Assembly (NCBI RefSeq): GCF_036898095.1
Contig: NC_090765.1
Span: 26,205,081-26,269,080 of the forward strand
Source of the DNA: Palaemon carinicauda
Taxonomy: Eukaryota; Arthropoda; Malacostraca; Decapoda; Palaemonidae
Length of the DNA: 64,000 nucleotides
Direction of reading: 5' to 3'
Positions 45,601 to 57,600 of the stretch are shown here, piece after piece. Below the pieces are notes generated by a model, which worked only from the letters and a program-made list of their open reading frames with translations, was not told the DNA's origin and ran no database searches. The position numbers and the translations under genes were made by a program. Within the stretch, counting starts at the first letter, position 1; each line of letters starts with the position of its first letter.

Positions 45601-48600
45601 GGCGGACAACGATCCCTTCGGGGCAAAGGGTTGCCCCCACGGGGGTTCTTCCCTTGCGTGTCAGGGTTTCCCTGCGCGCCCTTCTGCTCATCAGCGCTCT
45701 CCTGTTCGTCAGCGCTTTCAAGATGATCTTCCCTGAGGTTCCTGTTACGTGCCCTGTGCGCCCACGTTCGCCCTCGCGATCTAGAACTTCAGTTCAGGTC
45801 GGGGTCAAGGACTCTTCTTCTTTGCGCAGGCTTCCACGCGTAGCCTTCTGCTCGTCAGCGATCATCAGCTGCTCGCCAGCGATCATCAGCTCGCCAGCGA
45901 TCATCAGCGATCTCCGGATCGCCCACGTGTGTTACAGCTGGCACTCCAACGTTCTCCAACACTTCTGAAGGAACATGGTTCGCCAGCTACTGGCTCACCT
46001 GCGCATGCTGATCGCCATCGCACGACCCTCAACTGCGGATGCTGATAGCCATCGCGCGACCCTCAACTGCGGATGCTGATCGCCATCGCGCAACCCTCAA
46101 TTGCGGATGCTGATCGCACGACCCTGCATTCACCTGCGCATGCTGCTCGCCATCGCACAACCCTGCACGATCGCCCGCTTACGCATGCTGCTCCTCATCG
46201 CACAACCCTGAACGATCGCCCTCCTGCGGATGCTGATCACCATCGCACCCTTTCACGCGATCATTCACCTGCGCATGCTGCTCGCCATCGCACAACCCTG
46301 CACGATCGCCCGCTTACGCATGCTGCTCCTCATCGCACAACCCTGAACGATCGCCCTCCTGCGGATGCTGATCACCATCGCACCCTTTCACGCGATCATT
46401 CACCTGCGCATGCTGCTCGCCATCGCACAACCCTGCACGATCGCCCGCTTACGCATGCTGCTCCTCATCGCACAACCCTGAACGATCGCCCTCCTGCGGA
46501 TGCTGATCACCATCGCACCCTTTCACGCGATCATTCACCTGCGCATGCTGCTCGCCATCGCACAACCCTGCACGATCGCCCGCTTACGCATGCTGCTCCT
46601 CATCGCACAACCCTGAACGCTCGCCCTCTTGCGGATGCTGATCACCATCGCACCCTAGCACGCGATCATTCACCTACAGATGCTGCTCGCCATCGCTTAC
46701 CATCACGCGGTCATTATCGCCAGCGATCGTCTTCACCTACGCGGCAGCACGATCCCTCGCCGTCGCGCCATCGCTTGCGTTCGTCGCCTCGGACACGTGT
46801 TCATTTACCTGCCCACCGTCACGCCCACTCGCCTGCGCGCCCGCGCGATCGCTCGCCTGCGCGACCGCTCGCCCGCGCGACCGCTCGCCCGCGCGACCGC
46901 TCGCCCGCGCGACCGCTCACCTGTGCCCCCGCGCGACCATGCGCCTTCGCGCGACCGTTCGCCCTCGCGCGACCATAGTTCGCGGCGAATTCCACAGCCG
47001 GTGGTAGCAGCAGGGACGCGTGCTCCTAGACGGCACTCGGGATCACCTCCATCCAAGCACAGGTTGGTAGTGCAGGACGAAGACAGGTCAGTACAGCATT
47101 CTTCCCCACCTTCTTTTCAGGCAGGTACCGTCATGTCCACTCCAAAGGATCGCCCGATCCCTTTCACCTTAGCGAGGATTTCGGACTCTGTGTCCTTGGA
47201 GCAGCAGACATGGTTTGGTCCGCTGGCACGGGCGTTAATGAGGGTTATGAAACCAGCACTCGCCGGCCAGGGTAACAAACCAGCGGCTGTCTCTCCTACG
47301 CTGAAGAGAAAGAGAGGAGTGGACTTCGTGGTGACTTCCCCCAGGGCGAAGTTGGTTCCCAAGAGGTCGGTCTCGAGGGTCCCCTCTCCTTCTCCCGCCC
47401 TGGAAGGATTTTTGGCGGGGGGGCTTTCCGTTCAAGATTTCTCCATCGGACAAGGGGTGACTGCTTACCTCTTCCTCTGGGAGCTTACCAAGTTCTTTCC
47501 CTCCTCGGTTACGGCCCGAGGTTTGGTTCAAGGAAGCTACAGGAAGATCAAGGGTACTTTCCTCCTCTCGAGCTCAGGCACCTTGGCCTTTCGTCATTAA
47601 GTATCTACTTGCGGACAAGCTCGATGTTGTACCATCTGGGCGCGCTGACTGAAGGCTTCCTTCGGGTGTCTCATCTGTGGAGGTCGACGACCTCAGACAC
47701 CCTTCCATCCTTGAGAAGAGTTTTGTTTGTGCCCAAGGACAGAGACTTAGACAGCTGCTGTGTGGAGTAAATCGACTTCCGGTTTCACTCCTCCAAGGCG
47801 CTTTCTTCCAGACTCTGCAGGGCTCCAGCGCCCTTTTCTTTCAACCACGTCGTCCTAAGTTATCGGCTACGACAACTGGGACAAGGTGTCCAATTGCAGT
47901 TTCCTCCTGTCAGGAACAGATGGCACGGGAGACTCCCCCGGGGGGGCATAGTCCTAAAAGGAGTTCACGAACTCTAGGATTGCAGGTTTTTTCGCTGGGA
48001 GGATGCTTAAGGTTACTCATCCGAATGACAGCTTCCTGATGCCCATTCCCGCACAATCTCTGTGAGTAGCCAAGGATATCGCGCCTGCCGTCTCTGTCAG
48101 CGAATTCAGTGTCTCTGAACCTCTATGCCATAGCGTCAGCAGAGTTGCCTGGTTGGGCAGAATGATCCATACCTTAGGCGAAGGTCTTCCTTAGGATCAT
48201 CGACGGCTTCACCCCCGGCCCCCTCAGTCGATCCTTTCTTGTAAGGAAGGATCTGAGAGGGGATGTCCATAGTCGACCTCTCAGCCCTGATCAAGTTTGT
48301 CGAACAAACTTCGGCCAGCGTAGACCAGCAGAATCGATCAGACTGGTAACGAGGCGACAGGACTCCTTTAACCCTGGATCGGAAGGACGGGTACTTTCAG
48401 TCTCCATTCCATCCATCTTCCAGGGTGCTCGTCGAATTCAGCCTAGACTGCAAGTATTCCTGCTTATGATGCAGTGTGGCTATCCCGCCGTGGCATAGCA
48501 GGTTTGTTTCCCCAGAGAACTCTCCCTGCCTTCCTCTTGGCCGCTCAGGTGCAGGCTTCCGCCTCCTCTGCTGTTTGGAGGACTGGTCAACTCCGGTAGG

Positions 48601-51600
48601 CTCGGGTTTCGACCTTCTTCAGCGCCGGGACAAGCTTCCGGATGCTGACCATGAGTGTGGGCTCATGGTATTTTGCTTGGAGCCTTCTCTTCCTCTGCCT
48701 CAACATCTAGAGTATCTGGCCATGATATTGAGTCAACCGCCTTACCACATTGGAAACCCCGCTTCTCGTCCGTCCAGCGAGGTTAAGCAACGTCGGTACT
48801 TGGATGGGTGACCACCTGGGGACGCCAGATTCTGTTACCACATCCTCCGAGCCTTCCTTTTGGTTGACTGTGGCAAGACTGAGGAGAGTTGCAGTACCTG
48901 TTCTCAGTCAAGCAGAGCTTTCAGCCCTACCTTGGAACGTTTCCTAGTTCTTCTTTCCTCATTGACCCGTCTATAGTCCGAACGGTCGCCTCAGGATAAG
49001 TTCCATGTGGGGCGATCCAAGTTCCGGTGGCTTCAGGCAATGTTTAACCGGACTCCCTGGCCCTATGGGACCAGCGGAACTATTAAACCTGCAATGGGTG
49101 TTGACCTATGGAGCCTCTTGATGGTAGTGGATATTCTCGTCCTTTCCCCACATTCTTGATGCGGTTCTCGGACTCGTCAAAGGAAAGGGGGGGGGGCATG
49201 TTCCGGTCCAGGCCTATGGTCAAGACCTGAAGGATACCTCTCCATCATTCAGGCAGGCTTAAGGGCCTTAGTCTGGCCCCTCTTCAGATCCTACAGCTCC
49301 TGCCAAGTCGCCCCGTAGCTCGTCGACTTCATTCTAACCAGCAGGGGACGCATTTTCACACCTTCACATCTTGCAGTAGAGATACCGGGATGATTGAGAT
49401 TCTCTCAATTCCACCATCGGCTCTCTCATTCCAGGCAGGGGAATGTTTCTCTCAGACTATCCGAGCAGAGCCTCATAGAGAGAGTGTACCTAGGGGTCTT
49501 TGACCTTGGGGAACCAGCAAGTGCTGGTCTGGGGGACCTGATCGCGACACCTCAAGCTTCCGCTAGTCTTCCCCCCAGTCTCAGACCCCGAGACTCTGGC
49601 AAGATGCATTCCGGTGATGGTGGGACAACGTCGACGCCTGCGTCTTCCCTCCTTTTTGTCTGCGGACAATGGGTCTCAACAAAACCAGGTTGTCTGTCAA
49701 CCTTTCAATGGGAGAGCTCCACTGGGACTATGCGCAGAATGGTTTCTGGACCCTCTGCTTCCCCTGACGGAACTCCCGGGAGAGCTTCTCCCACGGCGCA
49801 GACTACTCAAGCAACCACACTGCAACATCTCTCCCGAACCGGGGCGTCGCTTCGGCTTCATGCCTGGAGACACTACGCTTCCTCCTCTAGAAGAGACAAC
49901 CCGCTACAGTCGCGGTACGGAGGTCGCGTCATCTGCGATAGTCATCCACAGGGGTCTCCCAGGCAAAGTGAAGAGTCTAAGGTGGTTGGTGCCGTGGGAG
50001 ATATACCTCTTCCCGTGAGGCCTCTTCTCCAGCAATAACGGTCTTATTGCCTTTCGGCGGGAGGAAACTCCTTTCCGCTCTCGGCAATGAAGCCTGTCGC
50101 TCAGCCTTTCCCTGACCTTCAGGCTTAAAGGAATAACTTTTTCCTGCCTGCTGGATCTATCCTCGCTCATGCGAAGCTACGATCGTCCCTGCCCTAGTCG
50201 GAGGAAGACCTCCAACTTGGAGCATGGCTCGGACTTTTAGTCCTTTAAGAGATCTTCTCAAGACCCTTTTACGACAGGCCTCGGATTGTATTCCGCCTTG
50301 GGTCTTCTGCTCACTCTGGCCACGGCCAGTGTGTAAGCAATCTTCTTGGTCTCTTACTACTCCCCCCTTTCTAAGGAAGAAGGGAAGGCAACATTCAGGC
50401 TTGCTCCTGAGTTGTTGGCTAGACTCCGAATCTGAGGGTCCCGACCCTTCGGTCCGATTCATTCAAGATTTCGAGTCTCCATTCTGTGTCTGATGTCCCA
50501 AGACCTTCTCTTTCTTGCCAGTAAGGAATCGAGAGTTTAGCGCTGGGAACAGCTGCAGTTTGGCCTCAGTTGCAGCCGATTTGGGAACACAAGGAGGACA
50601 TGGGGGGAGAGTCATCAGTATACCTCTTCAGCCCGGACTCAAGGACATTCATCTCGACCTGTCTTCAGACCCTCCCCCGTCACGTCGCCCTACAGCACGA
50701 TGTTGGATACATCGCAACGTCCCTCGCCTTCGAGTAATACTACTCTATGACGCAGGTGCTACAAGCTGGAGTCTGGAAGCGTCTGATGACCTTCGCAGCC
50801 CGCTTCCTGCAGGGCGTGACCCACAGGAGTCTCGATACGTTTTCTATCGCTCTGTGGTGGCTACACAACAGCTGGTCTAACCTCAGGCTCCTTTTTGGAC
50901 AGGTAGCAGAAGGTTGAGGGCATTGTTATCAGGTTTTAGTCTGCATGAACGAAAGAAGTATGTCTGGCCCTTACTTCTTTCTTCATCATCCCCTCTACGG
51001 GGAAGCAGCATCCTGGTCTCTGCATAGCTGACCTCAAACCTCTGCAGGTAAACCATGCTTCCTTGTGTTCCGAGTATTGAGTCAATACTGTCGCGTCCCC
51101 CATACCCTGACGAGGTGGTATTGGGAACGTCCTAACCCAGAGTTCCTTCTGGAACTCCAGGTCAACTGCCTAAGACGGGTCACACTTCTTCCTTCACACA
51201 CAAGCTTACGTAGGCCACATGGTTCCTTGCAGAGCAAGGAACTTGTGAGGTGCAGGGACTCCTTTTCTCGAGTGCGACTCACTCGGATTCTGAGTCCCCG
51301 GGTAAAGCCAAAGCCAGTATGGCTGGGGACTTTCCACCCTTCCTAAGGGATAAGTCACCCTTTGTAAATAGCGTGGTTTGTATTTTGGTTACGGAACAAA
51401 TGACAAATTCGAAGATAATTTGTATTTTTCCTAACCATACAAACCTTAGCTATTTACACATATTTGCCCGCCAGCCCTGTCCCCCAAGACAAGTCCTACC
51501 TCTAAGTGAAAGTGAGTATTCACCTGTGTGTGAGGGGGAGGAGGGGTAGCTAGCTACCACTCCCCTACCCCCCCGCTAACTAGCGCGGGGGTAATACACC

Positions 51601-54600
51601 CTCGTTAAATTCTAATGGCTCGCCATTTCAGCTACGCTAAAAGTAATAACCCTTTGTAAATAGCTAAGGTTTGTATGGTTAGGAAAAATACAAATTATCT
51701 TCGAATTTGTCATTTTAAAAGTGTCTTTCTGTAACTTTTGGACTTGATAACGTGGAAGGGGAATAATCTATAGCATCTTATGACACAGCCCTTTAGACAG
51801 ACTAACTGATTGTCCAACCCCTTACAAGTTCGGAAGACGACGATATCAGGAGGAACGAACTCTCCTTCCCGAATGGAGACTATCCTTTGGTTGGGTCATG
51901 TGTGGGTCTCGGTATCCTTGAGTGTCAACCCATTCTTTATACTTGCCTTGATAAAGTCAGTGCGAGTCTCCACTCACTCACCATATTTACACATGCCATC
52001 AACCATAATGCTCTCGCACTTGAGAGCAATATGTCTCTGAGTACGTAGTATTTTGACTTTGAATCATCGTTTACCAATGAATGCACTGCTTTGCTTGCAC
52101 AACCTTTTCTGACTAGATTGGAAACCCAGCAAGCCACACTTCATCTGTGCTTAGCGTAATCCTGGTACACTTGCGAGCATCGGCTGCGCTCACACTTGAG
52201 CACTTCACAAGTAACAAGGCTTCATGTGATCCCATGGATTCACGCGAGCTCTCCTTAGCTGGATCTCCCCACCAAGGGAAGAGACATGCTTAATGTTAGA
52301 ATGCCTCTCACACCCTCCTTGTGGGACGCATGTGTTGCCGTAATAAGAAGCATGCTTCTCACAAGAATCCCTTTTTGTTCCGTAACTGGAATGAAAAAAT
52401 AACGCTATTTATATGGATACTGTATACTTTTGGCGAAAGCTGAAAGAACGAGCCATTAAAATTTAGCGGGAGTTAACTACCCATCCCTTTAGTTAGCGGA
52501 GGGTAGGGGGGTTAGCCTGCTACCCCTCCCAATCACACACCGGTGATTGCACTCACTTTACTTTTGGCTCAGATGGAGTGTGGTTGTCACCGACCTTCAT
52601 CCTTTCCAAATTTTGGACTGCCATCATTGAAGGCTGCACCTGCAGGAAATTCATGTCTGATGTGGAAACAGATCCCAAAGCCTTTGCCTTGTCTGCAGAG
52701 GACAGTGCTGTGATATTGATAACAAGTGTGTTGAATGTCGGGAGTGGTCTTCCTCCCAGGTATGGGCGTAGGCAAAAGAAGAAGTCTGAGCGGGACTCTT
52801 CTCCTACGAAGGATGCTTCGAAACAGAAGAAACCCAAGGCTTCTCCCTGTCTTCTGACCTTCTTCCGGGGAGCTGACGAGTAGTAGCGTATGCCATTTAA
52901 CTCCCGGCCAACCTTGGTCCTTGAGAGACGGTACAACCTCCCCTAGTGTGGTTGTCCTGGCTCTCACCCCAAGTGAGGCTGTCTCTTTCTCCTCTTTTAC
53001 AGGTCTGGCCATCGTTGGGGTTGCCTGGTGATCCTATGAAGTAAGCGTTACTGCAGTTTTTTCATCGGGATGCTGAGTTATTGTCGGACGTCGACCCTTT
53101 GTCAGTTGTTGACACTGTGGTGTCGGAGTGCTCGTCAGCTGTTCCGTCTGCTGCTCCTGCGGCTATGTCCGCTTTACTATCATCTGCTGCCGAGGTCTTC
53201 TCTCCTTTCCCTGACAAACATCCTGCAGGGGGAGAGCTAAGTCCGTGGCATGTCTCTCCGACGAGTGTTTCCCTTCATAGTAAAAGGTCAAACATAGAGA
53301 CTCCTCTTCGGAGGCCTGCTGATCCCACACTCCTTCATTGTCACGTCGGCGGCAGGCTACCTTGCTGTGTCCGTCCTCCTCGCCGCCTGCAAGGTGGTCT
53401 TGCTCCTTCGGCCAAGAGACGTCTTCTCGCTTCCACTCCTCCTCAGTCTTCTGCAGAAGAGGTTATTTGACCTTCGCCTCCGTCTTCGACCTCCTCTCGT
53501 CTCTCCACATCTCACCAGGCTCTTGCACCTCATTTTCCTAATCGACGGTCTCTCCATCGTTCAGAAGAGTGTGAATCACCCACGCGTTCACCTCGTAAAT
53601 CGCCTGACCATCATCATCATAATCATGTTCCATTTGATCAACGGCAATGAGCGTTTTCTCGTGTACCACCGGTACGGTTGGTTACTCGTGAATCGTCTTC
53701 TCCGACGCTTTCTACGTATAAATCACCCGACCATCGGGATCAAGCTACGTCTACACCAACGCGTCTAGCTCGTCAGTCGCCTGACCAATGTCAAAGTGCG
53801 ACTTCTCGTGCACCACCTGAATGTGGGGTTACACGTGAATTGCCTCTTCCAGCTGACCATCTATATCGAACGTCTCGTACTCCTCCTGTATCGTTATCTT
53901 GTGAATCGTTCGCTACACGAGAATCGCCAACAACGCAGGAATCGCTTCCTCGTTAGTAATCGCCGGCCTGTCAACAGTCCCCTGCTTGGCCCCATTCATC
54001 AGCCCGCCACCATTCCCCCGCACCGCAGTTTGCCTACGCGGCAGCGCTCACCTGCGTTTGCTGGCCCACCAGCATTCACCTGCTTCTCAGCGATCGCCGG
54101 GTCGTCAGTGTTCGCGTTCGGCAACGTTCACCTGGTCGTCAGCGATCTCCCATGCGGTGGCGTTCTCCCCAACGCATTCACGAGGCTTGTAGACCTTCTC
54201 CATTTTGAGAGACGCTTGATCATCCATTGAACCAGCGTTCACTCGTTTTTAAGCCATCGCATCGCTCTCCGGTGGAATGCGTTTGCTCACCTGTTCAACC
54301 TTCTTGACCAGCGACGCGTGAGTCGCCTTCTAAGGGATCATCGTCAAATCGTCCTGCCTATCGTACAGTGGTACCGTTCGACCCAATGTTACCATGCTAT
54401 CACTCAGCAACGTGGGAACACACTCACTCCTTTCAACCTTCTAACCATCGATTGTCGCTTCTAGAGCAGGAGTTTTCTTGTCGCTCTTCAATGCGTCAGT
54501 GACCACCTCATCTTCTGACAAGAGAGGATCGCCTACTACAACCCCCGAAAGCGATGGTTGTGGCCTCTAAGAAAGGAAGGTTTACTTACAATCGTTCTTC

Positions 54601-57600
54601 ATCGCCTCACTCCCCTCCCCGCAAACGCGTAACGTTGCAACTGGCGGGGAAGGAAGAGGAGGGAAAGTTGCAGGGTTTTATGATTCCTAAGCTACCTCCC
54701 TTTAGAAGGGAATCGACTCCTACAATCCCAAAATCGACAGCATCTGGTGTCGAGACAGCTCCAAATGACTTTTCTACCTCTTTCCCTTCAGAGGATCTCT
54801 CGGAGAGCACTTCATCGAGTAAGCAGCTGTTGTTCAATGCCCTGGTCATGGTGGTATCTCAAGCCTTTGCCCCGTGACTTCCAGTATGCCCGTCAGAAGC
54901 CCAAGTGGTGCCAGCCGATTCGGGACTTAGGACCATGACTACTTCCCCCTGAAGAGGAAGAGGGGATTTCCCAATAAGGTCTCCTCCTCTGAGGTTTCAT
55001 CATCGTCTCAGCTCCTTGATGCCTCACCCACTGTTGCTAGAGGCTTCCAGAGGGAAGAGTCAGTGTTGGACTCTTCTCTCCCGTTTCTGACGGAAAGACC
55101 TCAAAGAGAGAACAGCCTCGCCTTCAGCTCCTTGTTCTTTTCCTACCGAGGAGGTCACTTCATCGAGACCTTTTGCCCTAGAGCCTTTATTCCCTACTAG
55201 AAGGGAATCTAAGGACTCTTAAGACAATTCCCAAGTCGTCCTCCAGGAGCTGAGTCAGTCTTCCTGTTGACTACCACGACCCACCCCGGGGTCAGTCATT
55301 GGTGGTGGATGAAGATCCTGCTGCCAGCCCAGCTTCAGACAATGACCAAAGAGAGTCAGAACACGGCTTTCGGCCGGTTTTGGTTATCATGAGGGCCTTT
55401 AACCAGTGATCTGATCCTGAAACAGCCCTTCAAGAGGGCACCCAAAAGCCTCCTAAGACCAGTGCATCCCTGCCCTGGTCCGGGGGATTGAAGGGTGTCC
55501 GGCATAAGATCGCCTCCCAGTTGTCTTCTATCTCATGAGTCTTTCCGCTCTTCCTCGTCCCCTAAACTCCTCCCACCTTCGGGTGTTAGCCAGAGAAGAT
55601 ATTACGACATCATGGATGAGGCAGTCTCGACTATGTCACCCCACTACTCTTTGGAAGAGCTGATCAATGGAGTCTCTTGAGAGGCTGTCTTTGTGTCAGG
55701 TCTCTTTCTCAGCGTCTGAGATCCTGAACCAAGAAAAGGTTGCGAAGTATGCCATGCAGGCTACTTCGTGGCTAGATCATTGGTTAGGAATGATAGGTTT
55801 CCTGGTGCGAACCGGGGATTTCTCTAAGGATCATACCAGGAAGGCCTTGGAGACCTTTCTTCCCTCTCGGGCATTCGCACCATTGAGTTTCTGGCCCACC
55901 AGGTAGTGACCCTTTGGGCCAACACCATTCTGAAACATAGGGATGCAGTGGCCGAGAGATTTCACCAGCAGTTTCCGAACACTGAGATCACTAGGCTTCG
56001 AACTTCCTCCATGGAGGGGTCCTTCCTCTTTGAGCATAGGGACGTAGAGCAGGCTGTGGAGAGGTGGAGGAAGTGCAACACGGACTCCCTCCTTCATAGG
56101 ACCCTTACAGCTCGGCCCTACAGACCACCAGCCAAGGAAAAGTGTCATCGAAGAAAACGGCAGGCATCCCCAAACTTAAGGTATCTAAGAAGCCCTTTCC
56201 TGTTAAGGATGGGAAAGGCAGCAAGTCCATCTGTGGAGGCAAACACCAGAGAAGTGGCGGTAAAAACTGCAAACGCTAGGAGAGGTCATCCCCCTGCTTA
56301 TCCACAGTAGGGGGATGTCTTTTCATCATACAACAGGATACAGAGGCCTAAGAAGGTGGCGAGACCCTTCTTCAGAAGTGAAGAGCTTTCAGCCTAGCGA
56401 TAGTTGTCTCTAATAGGTCACCGATCATCCCTGGCCTGTTTAGTGCCCAACAACCGCCTCAGGATTCAATATCTCCAATGGGAGCTGAACTCCAGGTAGA
56501 ATCAGACCAGCAGTTCCCCAGACATTCTAGTCCCTATAGAACTAGAGGAGCAGATGGACCTCAGGTGGTGGGTGGCAGACGAGAACCTTGGCAGGGGTGT
56601 CGGCCTTCTCGTTCTTCTCCGAGTTGATTCGCTATTCAGATGTAACCAAAGTACACCACACGGCCTCCGGCCTTTTGTTCAAGTCCGAAGGGTGCCACCA
56701 CATAAATCTCTTAGAGATAAGGGCAGCCTTCCTAGGAGGACTCCAACTGTTCCAGCAGTTCCTGGTGGGTCACTTTGTAGTTTTGATGAGCAACAACACC
56801 ACTGTAGTGGCTTTCATAAACAAACAAGGCTGTACCTTTTTATAGCCCTATGCCATCTAGCAGTAGAGATACTGAGATGGGCAGAATACAACTCAGTGTC
56901 CCTATTGGCCCGCTTCATTCTGGGCAAGAGGAGTGTTCTTGCAAACAATCTGAGCAGAGCGACTCGGGTAGTGGGCTTCGAGTGGTCTTTAAATCATCTA
57001 ATAGCCAACAAAGTCCTAAATTTGTGGGGTTCCCCGACTGTGGAGTTGTTCACAACATCCCTGAACTTCAGGCTCCCACCTTACTGTTCCCCAGCACTGG
57101 ATCCCTAGGCTCTTTGGCAAGATGCATTCCAACAATGGTAGGACAACATCAATGTTTACGCCTTTCCCCCCGTTCTGTCTGTTGAGAAGAATACTCAACA
57201 AGTCAGAGCATCAGTCAATCCCTGTATAACTCTCATAGCTCCACTATAGCATCACACAGAGTGGTTCCCAGACCTTCTGCAACTCCTGACGAAACTTCCG
57301 AGAAAACTCCCTCTGTGACACGATCTACTCAAACAGTCACACACGAACATCTTTCACAAAGCCGTAGCTTTGCTATGAATTCACGTCTGGAAACTACCCA
57401 GTACCTCCTCAATCAGAGAGGATTTTCGCAACTGATGGCTGGACACCTTCAATGATCTTCAGCTTCAGTCTACTTGGATAAGTGGACTGTCTTCTGTGGT
57501 TGGTGTCGTGAAAGGGGTATCTCTCCCCTCAATGCTACTATTCCACAATAGCAGAGTTCCTTGTGCATCTTCAGGAAGAAATGTTTGCAGTAAAAAGCTA

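Larger units (their letters stand above)
44004..51716 (+). mobile_element. DIRS1-type tyrosine-recombinase retrotransposon (copy E3)
   Basis: About 7.7 kb with the full DIRS structural signature: inverted terminal repeats (44041-44193 against 51510-51662, about one mismatch by eye), distinct outer edges, and an internal complementary region (51358-51457) that is the complement of the two edges joined. Interior order: ORF1/gag-like (about 45.4-47.6 kb), RT (about 48.2-48.75 kb), RNase H/linker (49.2-49.7 kb), tyrosine recombinase C-terminus (about 50.5-50.9 kb). The coding frames are broken by shifts. The borders share the core TTGTCATTT with no conventional target duplication, as expected for recombinase-mediated integration. 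DIRS1-like elements are known to be common in decapods. It lies in the 18-kb intron of the TAF6-like gene. Confidence 0.9.

Noticed and set aside
46073..47600. Long open frames resembling an SR-type splicing factor or a real host protein
   Set aside because: They are repeat-built, lie exactly between the DIRS left terminal repeat and its RT, and switch frame. They fit DIRS ORF1, not a host gene.
48742..48840. A functional 5S rRNA gene
   Set aside because: The 5' end is missing and ~10 nt between promoter boxes are deleted. There is no T-rich terminator directly after it, and it sits inside a transposon.
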